Part shown: positions 11,006 to 20,629 of the stretch, one piece after another | How the letters are laid out: every line of letters starts with the position of its first letter | Numbering within the stretch: position 1 is the stretch's first letter | Assembly: GCA_022818135.1 (NCBI GenBank) | Contig: JAFMSR010000001.1 | Coordinates: 6,015,470 to 6,079,469 of the forward strand | Origin: Saxidomus purpurata | Taxonomy: Eukaryota > Mollusca > Bivalvia > Venerida > Veneridae | Direction of reading: 5' to 3' | DNA: 64,000 bases | The notes under the pieces: generated by a model | Told to the model about the DNA's origin: nothing | Seen by the model: the letters and a program-made list of their open reading frames with translations, nothing else | Database searches by the model: none | Made by a program: the position numbers and the translations under genes

Positions 11006-12310
11006 AGTGGTGGAACCTATGCTGGCGGTATCCCTATGCTCGCGGTATCTCCGAAAACGGCTATTTACAGAAAAACAGATGAAGACATATTTTTCAGTGT
11101 ATATTCAGCATGGACAGTCGATGATATGCTTTTACGGCAAACGTAGTGATAGCCCATGCGTGCGGCTCTGTGAAGTCACAGCAGCCGATATTGTTGTACT
11201 CGATCCATTTCGCTAGAAAATTTCTTAAATATAGACATCAAAATTAAAAGTTAAAGTTAACATGTTTGATAAAACTTATTTCTTTAGTATAAAAAAAATA
11301 TATTCGATGGAAACTGTTGCAATTTCATCGTAAGGAAAGCTAATTTCCAGATTTATCACACCTTTTTACGCGGCTGTCAAATTTTTTACATATCGTCCCC
11401 AAGTTGATGCCCGTTATTTTTACAACGATTTTTAGTCTTTTCTTATCAGGATCAGTTTTATAACTATATGTCTGTTTCATTTAATGCATTTTGAATGAAA
11501 ATAAAAAAAAGTATGGAACGGCTACGCATGATATTCATTTTACTGGCTATCGTCACGAATAACGGATACGTTTCCCTAGGGTGTGTAGCTGTACCTATAT
11601 GTACAGTGTACTACTCCCCTATACAAAGAAGTGGATGCGATGGAATGTTATACCTGGATACACTATGAGTGTTTAACTGTTTGCCAAAAAGTTAAAAGAA
11701 CAATGTCGATCTTGGTATCGTCACTAAGACAAAGTGGCTATGTCTGAGGTGCAGGGAAGAGTAACATTGACGGAATAATCAATCATAAAACGTTGGAATA
11801 CTTGTAGAAATACAATAGTGTCTTCTTTCCGAGTACTAATACAGTTTGTTTTCAAATTGTTATTTCTTTTTAAAGTTCTTGAAGTTAACGATTCTATTGC
11901 TGCAAGACAATAATTATTTTGCACAAAATAAACATTTTGAATGAAAAAACATTGTTGATGAAAAAACATGTTCATGATATAGTCTTTTTTGTGCACAATT
12001 AAAATTATTGTATTGTTTATGTCTATTTCTTGTTAGTAAGTATCTAGGCTCTGAAACAAGTATTTTCCACCTGTAGATTGTCAAATATCACATACCGCAA
12101 GCATTGGTTCACTTCGGGGTGAAATTTCTAGTTTTCCGTGTCAATAGCTCCGAAAACAACATAGTCACGATATGACGAACATCAACATCTTGTTTCGATT
12201 TAACAGGGATAACATTACGTTTTTGCAGAGGCAAATCATAATGGTAAGGTTTTCCTGCTTTCTGAACAACTGATATACATTCTAAATACCGTGAGCATAG
12301 GTTCCTCTAC
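11006..12310. mobile_element. Non-autonomous DNA element with ~25-bp terminal inverted repeats
   Basis: Left end 'gtggtggaacctatgct' and the reverse complement of the right end 'gtagaggaacctatgct' match over about 25 bp, extending through '..cggtat'. A candidate target duplication TAG flanks it (11003-11005 and 12311-12313). A second inner pair of related inverted motifs (about 11035-11070 and 12090-12180) is visible. No transposase was found. About 1.3 kb long, larger than a typical MITE. Confidence 0.65.
11495..11668 (+). CDS. Small ORF with signal-like amino end (57 codons), doubtful
   Basis: It starts ATG AAA ATA, has a hydrophobic run (MIFILLAIV) after a short basic stretch, and three cysteines downstream ending in SGCDGMLY. 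It could be a secreted peptide or a decayed Kazal-like first exon. The following +1 frame adds YECLTVC, which would fit a broken Kazal module, but the cysteine spacing is irregular. It lies inside the transposable element at 11006-12310, which argues against a real gene. Confidence 0.2.
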   Translation: MKIKKSMERLRMIFILLAIVTNNGYVSLGCVAVPICTVYYSPIQRSGCDGMLYLDTL

Positions 12311-12440
12311 TAGATATTTGGCATGTATCACTGCCTAGTTGAAATATTCCAAGAATATCCAAACCATGTCCCCAGGATCAAATGTGATATTGACCATGTA
12401 TTATAGCCAATGGTAGCCAGGTGAGTAATATAGGGCCCTC

Positions 12441-12949
12441 TTGTTTTATATTCTTATCAAAAGCTGCGATTATTAGACAAAATGTCCGTGATATAAGACC
12501 ATAATTATAGTGATACAAAATACCTATAAGCCTTTCTTTGTGATGTATTCAAATTCCGTCTTCTAAGATTGTAACACTCCTAACTAACAAGTAAATTCAA
12601 TGGGGGATTTATGTATCAATTTTACTCGTAATTAGCTGTATCTTAGAAAATACAGATATGTTTTACTTCAAAATATGGGGGTTTTTAATGGAGAAACACG
12701 CCAATTCAAAATGATATTGTGGTTCTTGTAACGTGCTGAAAAATAAAGGGTAGGTAAAAAAGAACTCTATTTTTTTTTCTTCCTTAGTATCGTTATTATT
12801 TATGCTATTAAAAAACTTTACACAACCTTTCCAGAACCGCAATAATATTTCAGTTTGGCTATAGACGGTTTGATCCGGTTTCTCGTTATATATATCTGCT
12901 TCTGTAATATACTGGGAATTAGACAGATGATGTCAAGACTTGAGTAACT
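12441..12949. other. Upstream of locus 2, no feature recognised
   Basis: AT-rich. A promoter or untranslated first exon of the locus starting at 12950 might be here, but no TATA box or splice donor can be defended. Confidence 0.35.
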
Positions 12950-13352
12950 ATGGCTTTATTGTTCGTCGTGCTTGTCTTTACCAATTTACCATTGCACATT
13001 AATGCATTTAATTTGACGGTTACTCAAGTATGTGGATTTGAACAAAGATGCACAGGAAATATTTCTAACTTTGACCACAGAAAAAACTCATGTTGCCAAC
13101 CCTGTGAATGTACAGATGTTTGTAAAGAGAAAGGCACGTGTTGTTTAGATAAAGAGAGCCGCACTAGTGATGAAAATGTAACGAGGCAAGAATGCTTACC
13201 CGCTGTCTTTTCGCCAGAAAGTCATCGCTTTCAACGCTTACCGCAGACGTATTTTGTTCGCAATAGTTGTCCGTACACGTTTAAAGACTTAGAAATAAAA
13301 AACAAATGTGAAGGCAATATTCCAGAAACGCTTGATGACATTGTTTTTTCTT
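12950..13352 (+). CDS. Receptor-like locus 2, first coding exon (signal peptide, Cys-rich)
   Basis: ATG at 12950 opens a hydrophobic signal peptide (about residues 1-19, MALLFVVLVF...). A dense cysteine cluster follows at residues 28-66 (SCCQPCECTDVCKEKGTCCLD), resembling a somatomedin-B-like knot, then YFVRNSCP and KNKCEG...PETLDDIVF. By family logic the next exon (18706-18962) continues this ectodomain. The frame remains open to 13453, but the residues after DDIVF are hydrophobic and look intronic. The donor is unresolved: GT at 13353 gives the needed phase 1, but joined to the GA of the next exon it makes TGA; GT at 13343 has the wrong phase. The end coordinate is therefore approximate. 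Confidence 0.7.
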
Positions 13353-13453
13353 GTTTAATTATCATTTTCAGCTTTTATACCAGTTTTAAATGTTTTACGG
13401 CAAATAATCATAAAAATCTTCATTCATGTGAAACTAATAAGAATAATGGCTGA

Positions 13454-14399
13454 TTTTAGATCTGGTTATTTGAAAATCTAGACGGTAAAGGTCCATCATG
13501 TTTTGCCATTATACTAAGAATAGTATAAAGACAAAATTTATCTTAGTGGAATGGGAGCTTCATTCATAAAATTTGCATTTTCTTTGGGTTTACATCCCTT
13601 ACCTTTTTATCATTTTTAAAATAAAATTTGTTAACATATCTGCATAACTATCATGTGGACAGGCTCATAAGTAAATGTTGTTAATGTACTTCTACAGTGT
13701 ATACTGAATACTTTATTACCAAAAGTATGTTAAATTATTATATAATGGTTACTGAATATTAACAAATTATTCTTTCTGGTATACCGTTCAGTTAGTTATT
13801 TACAAGATGAGGCTAGGGGTATAATACTTAACATATCTTTTAATTAGACGGTAAATTTAGTTTAGAATTTTAATATGAATTATTGAAAGGATATAGTTAA
13901 TGAAAATTACAATTGAAAAATTTGACCGTTGTTGGCTGAAAACCTTAAGTTTGCTTTTCAACATATTAAACTTGATATAAGATCTACTCCGGATAGGAAT
14001 TAGATCTTATATTAATAGGTCAAGCTTAGTCTCCTTAAATTCTTTTGGGGCCATAACCAAACATCAACCATCACCTATTTCAAAGCTATTCACATGACAT
14101 TGTCAGTTTTGTGTGGAAGCGTATAATGGTCGCCTGTTTTTATATATTTATGTAGATTTGATGAGAAAATATCGCATCATGTTTGAAATCTTACGGGGGA
14201 AATGCAAGATAATAAAAGAAATAGTTACATGATAATTGAAGCATTCGTTTCTTAAGAATCAGCGAGAAAAATCATTTTGAACGGTGTAGGTTTTGCATGA
14301 CAGATTTATTTTGCTTGTGTAAGATAATTTATTACTAAAGATGATTTAATGTTTAGCTCCAATATCGGTGAAACTAGAGTGGATGAATTATGAAAATGT
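13454..14399. other. Intron of locus 2, one small hairpin
   Basis: No exon seen. A perfect small hairpin TATAAGATCT...AGATCTTATA lies at about 13976-14012. Otherwise AT-rich and unclassified. Confidence 0.4.
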
Positions 14400-15165
14400 T
14401 CTCTTTTGAGCTCACTCTAGCCTGCCTGCCTGTCTACACTTACCGCCTGAACAGTCTATATGTACAATCGTCATGAGAATTGGTCATAATATTTTTCTTG
14501 ATGATCTCTCGACCAAAAATTGAAACAAGGTCACGCGGGGTCAAATCCTAGACAATGTCATATAATAGAAAAATATTCAAAACATTGTAGAAACCGCATT
14601 TTGTACCCAATCATCCGTGAAATTGGTTAGAATGTTTGTCTTGATGACATATAGGACGAGATAGAAACGGTATTACGTGTGATAATGGCACCATGTCAAA
14701 TAATAGAAAAACCTTGTGATCACTCCAGAAGCAAAATTTGCACCCAATCATCCTGGAAATGTATCGATAACTGCTAGGTCACATTATAAAATAACAAGGT
14801 GAACTCATAGAACATCAACATTCTAGAATTCACATTTTGAGGCAAATCATCTTGAAATGTTTGAGAATGTTTGTTTTGATTAACTTTAGGTTTAGTTTGA
14901 AACAGGGTTTCGTGGGGTAAAAAAGTAGGACTTCGGCTTAATCCATTGAAAAACCTACGAACTCTAGAAGCCACATTTGACACACCGGCATCAGTCATTT
15001 TGAAAGAAAGTTTGTCTTGATGAACTTTAGTCAAGACCGAAACTGCGTAACATATTTGTCAAAAGTTAGGTTTGTTAGCGGGTTGCTTTAATCATGACTT
15101 TAGACCTATATTTTGTCTTTGGTGCAGCATAGCGATATATGACCATCTTGGCCCTCTTGTAATTC
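14400..15165 (+). repeat. Diverged tandem repeat, bivalve 'gagctcactctag' type
   Basis: It begins 'gagctcactctagcctgcc' and consists of about four units containing 'cccaatcatcc.tgaaat' and 'gtttgtcttgatga', with period roughly 150-160 bp. It ends 'gaccatcttggccctcttgt'. It lies in the long intron of receptor locus 2. No coding content. Confidence 0.55.
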
Positions 15166-15479
15166 ATTATAGCCGAGGGCTGCATAGTAAATGATGGTGT
15201 TCGGTTTCAGCTTTGCGCGAGAAATATACGCCAGATAAGAACTTTATTTGCCAAACAATATGTGTCGGATTCGGGAAAAAGTTTCTTTAGTAAAAGTTTT
15301 AGCAATATATGATATTCTGATTGCTTTTTGACGTTTAACGTGTTACGAAAACAAAACGCTCTGTTTTTAAACAATTATCTTATTTTTTCATGGCATAGCA
15401 CACATTTGCAAAATATTATCAAGCAAAGTCAACATAGTGCCACACACATGTCTAGTTGACACAAACAGTAACTATCGAC

Positions 15480-15730
15480 TTGGTTAAAATTTTCATTCTT
15501 GTCCACTTGTTGACTTAACCATTTGATATATTACTTTGAAAGTTGGAGTACTTACGTACCATCATAAGACCTATCTGTAAGCAAGAGAAGATATCTCTGT
15601 GAAAATGTTTCTTGATTTGTATTTAGAAATTCCTAGTTAAAGTCTTGTGTGCCCTTAACTGTCAAAGTTTTGTTTTATAGGCAAGCACTAAAAATGTCGA
15701 GCGCGCTGTCCTACTGACGGCTCTTGTTCT
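15480..15730 (+). repeat. 3' end of a pearl-like element, decayed
   Basis: It ends 'gtcgagcgcgctgtcctactgacggctcttgttcttgtt' at about 15695-15733, which is the conserved 3' terminus of the pearl-like elements at 1650-1669 and 41388-41414. The preceding 200 bp are a degenerate core; the 5' head is absent. Confidence 0.5.
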
Positions 15731-15935
15731 TGTTATTATACTTATTATGCGTCAACGAAAATATCATCTTGTTAGTATGTTAATGGTTCGTATTTTAAAG
15801 CTTAAATAACTTAACAGGTTGCAGCTTTTAGCACTATCATGGCTATTATTTTTGTTAAGGTATAAGATAATTATCTGGTTAACATGAATGTTTTTGTTAT
15901 CTTACATGTACATCATAAATGTGCCATTATAAAAC

Positions 15936-16376
15936 GGAAACGCATTTACGCTACCATTTGCTATTTGCTTCTTGCTTATTTTTCTGTCATTGTGCTAAAC
16001 CATTCTGTCATAAAATGACAATATTTTCTCGCTAAAACGCTTTAATATTTTTACATTGGGCAATATTATTGAATCATAAAGCATTAATATTGTGCATATT
16101 CAGTAATTTTTCAGTTTTATCAAATATCGAGCGTTACAGAAAAGTACCGGTCTTAAGGTGTAAATATTATTCATCGTTGTATAAAAACGCGAATGAAATA
16201 TGCACAAAATTAAGCCTTATGATTTAATTATATCACACAATGAATGGATGATAAAGCGATTACGCCAAAATTATTGTCACAATTCTTCATTACATTGCTT
16301 CATTTCGAATAATATCGCACCCTGACAGAAAACTTAGCAAGTGTAACGTAGCAAATGGTGGCGTATATGCGTTTCC
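15936..16376. mobile_element. MITE-like foldback, ~27-bp terminal inverted repeats
   Basis: The left end GGAAACGCATTTACGCTACC and the reverse complement of the right end GGAAACGCATATACGCCACC match over about 27 bp. Inner segments (around 16090 and 16195, 'aatattgtgcatattcag' against 'gaaatatgcacaaaatt') also pair, so the 440-bp unit can fold back. No coding frame. Confidence 0.65.
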
Positions 16377-16753
16377 GAATCTTAATGTAAAAACAATTGA
16401 CGAACAGTAACTATATATTATATAACTCGTTGACTACACGAGAACGCTGACTACAAGTAAATAACTAGTCAGTCATTCATTAACGTAAGATAATAATATT
16501 ATTGTAAAAGATTCACAATTTTACAGAGTCTGACCCTAAATATATGCGGGTCATGATATTAGTAATTTCAGTTTTATGCCTATAGATACTGTAAATAATG
16601 ATATGGAAAGGCTACTATAGTCCTTTTATGATAACTTGATAGCACGTCATAGGATTAGTTCAACTTGACAGGTAAATCAGGTATAACGGTTATCTCAGTA
16701 CTTGCTATGGAGAATATTACATAAATAGTTGACAAATCGCGGAAATAATAATT

Positions 16754-16827
16754 GCCTAAATAGCTCAATTGGTAAGTGCGTAGACAATTTGATCGTATAG
16801 TTTTGACGGTTACGGTTCGAATCCAGG
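16754..16827 (+). repeat. tRNA-like sequence, degenerate
   Basis: A-box-like TAGCTCAATTGG and B-box GGTTCGAATCC at proper spacing. No clean acceptor stem. Most likely a SINE head or tRNA relic, not a working tRNA gene. Confidence 0.45.
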
Positions 16828-16831
16828 TGAA

Positions 16832-17680
16832 TTTAATTAAACCCCCACAAAACGAAGTTTGGGGGGGGGGGGGTAGGAGTGAGCTTGTCGGTTGGTCGGT
16901 CGGTCGGTCGGTCTGTTGGTTTTATGGTTTCCGGATGATAACTCATGAACGACTTGACCGATTTAAATAATATTTGGTACACAGGTGCAACATAAAAAAA
17001 TACAGGTCAAGTTCGACTTTGGGGTCAGTAGGTCAAAGGTCAAGGTCATAGTGACCCTGAACAGTAAAACAGTTTCCGGATGATAACTCATGAACGACTG
17101 GACTGATTTAAATAATTTTTGGTACACAGGTGCATCATCAGAAAATACAGGTCAAGTTCGACTTTGGGGTCAGTAGGTCAAAGGTCAAGGTCACAGTGAC
17201 CCTGAACAGTAAAACGGTTTCCGGATGATAACTCATGAAAGACTTGACCGATTTAAATGATTTTTGGTACACAGGTGTTACATCATAAAATACAGGTCAA
17301 GTTTGACTTTGAGGTCTGTAGGTCAAGGTCACAGTGACTCGGAATAGTAAAACGGTTTCGGATGATAACTCCTGAACGACTTGACCAATTTATATTATTT
17401 TTGGTACACAGCTGTAACATCATGAAATACAGGTCAAGTTCAACTTTGGGGTCAGTAGGTCAAAGGTCAAGGTCACAGTGATCCTGAACAGTAAAACTGT
17501 TTCCGGATGATAACTCATGAAAGGCTTGACCTATTGAAATAATTTTTGGTACACAGGTGTAACATCATGAAATACAGGTCAGGTTTGACTTTGAGGTCTG
17601 TAGGTCAAGGTCACATGACTCGGAACAGTTAAACGGTTTCCAGATGATAACTTAAGAACGCTTGAGGCTAGGATCATGAA
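16832..17680 (+). repeat. Tandem repeat array, 137- and 145-bp units
   Basis: A hairpin 'aaacccccacaaaacgaagt' with a following G-run and a GGTC microsatellite (16860-16915) heads the array. 'Ccggatgataactcatgaa' recurs near 16931, 17076, 17221, 17358, 17503 and 17641. Unit lengths are about 145, 145, 137, 145 and 138. The short units lack a few bases in 'ggtcaaaggtcaaggtca'. Widespread type in bivalve genomes; no coding potential. Confidence 0.7.
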
Positions 17681-18705
17681 ATTTGATAGGGAGGTTAGTG
17701 ATATTAACATGTTTGAAATAAACCTATTAAATTTAATAATAATCCATACTTTCCAACCTTACATATTTTGTGTGCTATTAAAACAATACATTTACACAAC
17801 TTATTGTATAATAACTGAAATGTATGTCCTTGTGGCCATTCCTTTCTTATGGTTGCCATACTTCTGTGACAAAGCTGTATTGTGGGGGTATAATTCGTCA
17901 CTCTTGTGACAGTTCTAGTTTTTCATGAATCTTTCTATTCTTTTCTTCTTTGTTTGGATACTTTATTTTTCATTTATATTATTAACTTCTTTCGCAAACA
18001 TGAAATTAGATACACGAGAATATCATGTCTAATATGTAAACTTTTCGTCAATACAGAACTCGTTTTGCCAGATATTTCATACCCTATATGAATTAATTTT
18101 AATGCACTGCTCGCATTCGTATTTAGAACTTTACGAGAACAGATGTATATTTCCAAGAAATGTGTTAACTCTTGATAAAAAAAGAATTTAAACGGGATTT
18201 ATAACAAAAAGAAAAAAAATTCTGGGATTCGAACCAGCGACCTTGTCATAAAAAGATGCAATTTCACTGCCGTTACCACTAAGCCAATTAATTAATGACT
18301 AGTTTTATATTATTTATGTGAAAAACAAATACTTATTGTATTTTCAAAAAGCTGTCTCACCTGTTTTTGTGTTTTCAAAATACCAGCAAAACGTAAACAT
18401 CATGTGACGCAACTTTCAAGTTATCATAAAAGGACTACAATGTATATGGGAAACGTGTTGAATCAATAAACTATTTACGAAAGCCCCGGATGGTCCGAAC
18501 ACTAGCATTGTGTATCCAGTTCAGAAGTTATTGTAACATATTTGTGTATTTTCTATTTAATATGGATATGTTGGTTTTAATACAAAACCATGTATTTAAA
18601 AGTACTCTGTACAAACGACTGATGGACGGTTGGCTTGTCCACACATTCAGACCAAACACTTTATTAAATTAAAATTAAAATAATCACATTCTTTTATCTT
18701 TATAG
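17681..18705. other. Intron of locus 2, one tRNA-like relic
   Basis: No exon seen apart from the acceptor at 18704-18705. A minus-strand tRNA-like relic occupies 18220-18292. Confidence 0.4.
18220..18292 (-). repeat. tRNA-like relic followed by a T-run
   Basis: The minus strand has TTGGCTTAGTGG (A box) and GGTTCGAATCC (B box), then eight T's within a few bases, like a Pol III terminator. The T stem is one pair short and the acceptor stem is poor. Probably a tRNA pseudogene or short SINE. Confidence 0.45.
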
Positions 18706-18962
18706 GATCATTTCATTATTTTCAACAGTCAATAGCAAAGACAATTGTGTTCAGCAATGTGTATTGTTACATGTGTAGTGATCAAATTGTCGCGGTTCCA
18801 GAGACATGCCACCTACAGGAGTTTGACTCCGGTCGATCGGTAAACTTAATGACACTACTCGACCTAACTAGGGAATACCCAAGAAGTCGTTCAAACTATA
18901 AAGAACTCAAAACAACCAATGACGAGACTTGTGAGGAAGGAATGATATTTGATAAATTTTTG
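18706..18962 (+). CDS. Receptor-like locus 2, internal exon (ectodomain)
   Basis: Acceptor TTTATAG|GA and donor TTG|GTAAGC; 257 bp, entry phase 1, exit phase 0, exactly as in the paralogous exon at 4067-4323. It encodes IVFSNVYCYMC, PETCHLQEF and DETCEEG, so the cysteine positions of the paralogue are kept. The upstream join to 12950-13352 is not fully resolved (see that exon). Its downstream join to 19384 is in frame. Confidence 0.8.
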
Positions 18963-19383
18963 GTAAGCACTGTTTGCTACTTGCCTTTGGATAATCCATG
19001 ATTTAAAGTAGCAGTTGAATAAACGTTGAATGTCAATCCCCACATATATTTATATTTTTCATAATGTTTAAAAAGTAGTCGAAATTATGTAAACCTTACA
19101 TGACTATAAAGGTATTTTCAAGCTCCAAACAATAACAAATAAAAATATAAGTCATAAAAAACAACAAAAATTGTTTTTGAGAATGCACCTTCAAGACCGA
19201 CATACCTCTCTGTCTGTGATGTACATTTTTTTGTAAGTCAGCCACATCTAGATCTGCATCCATTCATCGCCGTGGTTCACCTACATTTTTTTTGGGGGGG
19301 GGTGGAATTATATTTGAAACTTACATTCTTGGATGTGCTTTTACATGTGTCAAACACTTACTTTATATTGTATCTGTTTACAG

Positions 19384-20127
19384 GGAGTTTGCAAGAAATT
19401 ATATTGTCCTGTACTGACAGTCCCTGTAGATGGTGGATGTGTACAGTTTGTAGAAAAAGCTAACGGCTTTCAATATAGTGTCGATATACAGCTAGTTTCA
19501 GACGAAGAAATCAAGCAATTGGACGTGGATGAGAATGGTATCGTGTACGTGTATAACTTCATAAAAAAACGACTCAAGTTAGGTAAATGTGCACTATGTG
19601 GCGGGGACATGTATGTTTCAAGAGATAATACGATAGCGACCGTTACTGACATATATGTCAAGCTTGCACTTGTAACATCACCAGAATGCACAAGGGGTCA
19701 AATATTATCAAACGTTGCCATGCTTGAAATATCAAACTTCACTGCCAAAATGAGATTTAGAAATAATTGGATGCGTTTTGTAGGTTACGTACGAGAACCA
19801 TGGAAATGGGAGGTAACTCAATGGGACCTGGTATCTACTTTCGGGAAATGTCGCTTGACTGAAGCCCTAAATTCAGATCGGCGATCCAATTGTCCTAGAA
19901 TCCAATTGACGTCTGGTGAATATTACAGAGTACTTCACAACCATAAGCGAGCAAAAGAACTTCTATTTTTATGGAATCCTAGCGACGTTAACGGTACTGT
20001 GTATGTTTGTTTGGAAATCTACCTTGACAAACCACGAGGAACTGGCGTTGCAAAACATATTTCTCTTGCCACAATTATCGCAATGGTGTCTGTCATTATG
20101 TTGAAAGTCTTTGTGTCTGTCTTTTAA
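19384..20127 (+). CDS. Receptor-like locus 2, last exon (ectodomain and single membrane segment)
   Basis: Acceptor TTTACAG|GGAGTTTGC, phase 0, 247 codons then stop. It encodes GVCKKLYCP, CALCGGDMYV, SPECTR, GYVREPWKWE, SNCP...LTSGEYY, then NGTVYVCLEIYL and a final hydrophobic run (HISLATIIAMVSVIMLKVFV) that ends the protein. In methuselah/adhesion-type receptors known to me, a 'CP...L...EY' and 'VYVC' pattern precedes membrane helix 1. Here the protein stops after helix 1, so a seven-helix signalling domain is absent. It may be a membrane-anchored ectodomain, a decoy or a truncated receptor. The first half is about 85% similar to locus 1. No AATAAA close to the stop. Confidence 0.8.
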   Translation, partial: GVCKKLYCPVLTVPVDGGCVQFVEKANGFQYSVDIQLVSDEEIKQLDVDENGIVYVYNFIKKRLKLGKCALCGGDMYVSRDNTIATVTDIYVKLALVTSPECTRGQILSNVAMLEISNFTAKMRFRNNWMRFVGYVREPWKWEVTQWDLVSTFGKCRLTEALNSDRRSNCPRIQLTSGEYYRVLHNHKRAKELLFLWNPSDVNGTVYVCLEIYLDKPRGTGVAKHISLATIIAMVSVIMLKVFVSVF

Positions 20128-20261
20128 ACTGACAAAATGTTTCACGCCGCTTGTATATGTACGAACTTCAGTTTCTATGAAACTGACAATTTTAGTTTGT
20201 GAGCATAGATGTTTTGCGATATTTTACTACAGAATTGAATCCTTATTTTAGTTTTACTTTT

Positions 20262-20345
20262 AAGTTCGACTATCCGAAGGATAAAAAGGCTATTGCGCTC
20301 GCACCGGCGTCGGCGTCTGCGTCGCCGTCTGCGTTGGTTAAAGTT
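20262..20345 (+). repeat. 5' head of a pearl-like element
   Basis: GTTCGACTATCCGAAGGAT followed by a GGCGTCGGCGTCTGCGTC stretch and 'ttggttaaagttttt', the same head as at 116-240. The tandem core is absent, so it is a solo 5' end. It lies 130 bases downstream of receptor locus 2. Confidence 0.55.
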
Positions 20346-20555
20346 TTTATGATTTAATGCTAATACCTTCTTTACCATCTACATTTGTAACACACTTTTA
20401 CTTCAAACTTGGCATACTTGTTTCTAATGGAAATATAGACAACTGTACCAAATCGGATAACAGCAAATATTAAATTATAGGGAAACATCTAATAACATGA
20501 AACTTGTTAATTTGCAGTAAGGGTGCATTCTTATGCCAACACAAAAATTGTATGT

Positions 20556-20625
20556 TCAGTCCGGGGATCGAACCGCGATATACGAGTGTAAGAAGCCAGC
20601 ACTTTTACCACTGTACCAGTATGTC
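20556..20625 (-). repeat. tRNA-like relic
   Basis: On the minus strand TGGTACAGTGGTAAAAGTGC (A-box region) and GGTTCGATCCCC (B box) at normal spacing. Stems are imperfect. A short T-run follows further downstream. Confidence 0.4.
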
Positions 20626-20629
20626 TGTG

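Larger units (their letters stand above)
10860..12440 (+). repeat. Copy of the 'aaggcctagag' repeat, split by an insertion
   Basis: Left part (about 10860-11005) ends 'ccacaaggcctagatcttag'. The right part resumes at 12311 with 'tagatatttggcatg' and ends 'gccaatggtagccaggtgag...gggccctcttg'. In uninterrupted copies at 9526-9700 these two sequences are contiguous. The split is caused by the element at 11006-12310. Confidence 0.65.
12950..20127 (+). other. Model of receptor-like locus 2 (three exons)
   Basis: Exons about 12950-13352, 18706-18962 and 19384-20127 would give roughly 465 residues: signal peptide, somatomedin-B-like cysteine knot, two further cysteine-rich ectodomain segments and one carboxy-terminal membrane segment. 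The first intron is about 5.3 kb and holds the tandem repeats at 14.4-15.2 and 16.8-17.7 kb and a foldback. Exons 2 and 3 are joined with confidence; exon 1 is assigned by protein logic and position only, since its donor is unresolved. Locus 1 lies 14 kb upstream in the same orientation, so the pair is probably a tandem duplication. Function is unknown; a cell-surface role is inferred from the signal peptide and anchor. Confidence 0.55.

Noticed and set aside
11495..11720. Kazal-type inhibitor
   Set aside because: Cysteine spacing is irregular, a frame change would be needed, and it lies within a transposable element.
19916..20104. Second reading frame in the last exon of locus 2
   Set aside because: It overlaps the main frame and is most simply a shadow; only locus 1 enters it through the deletion.
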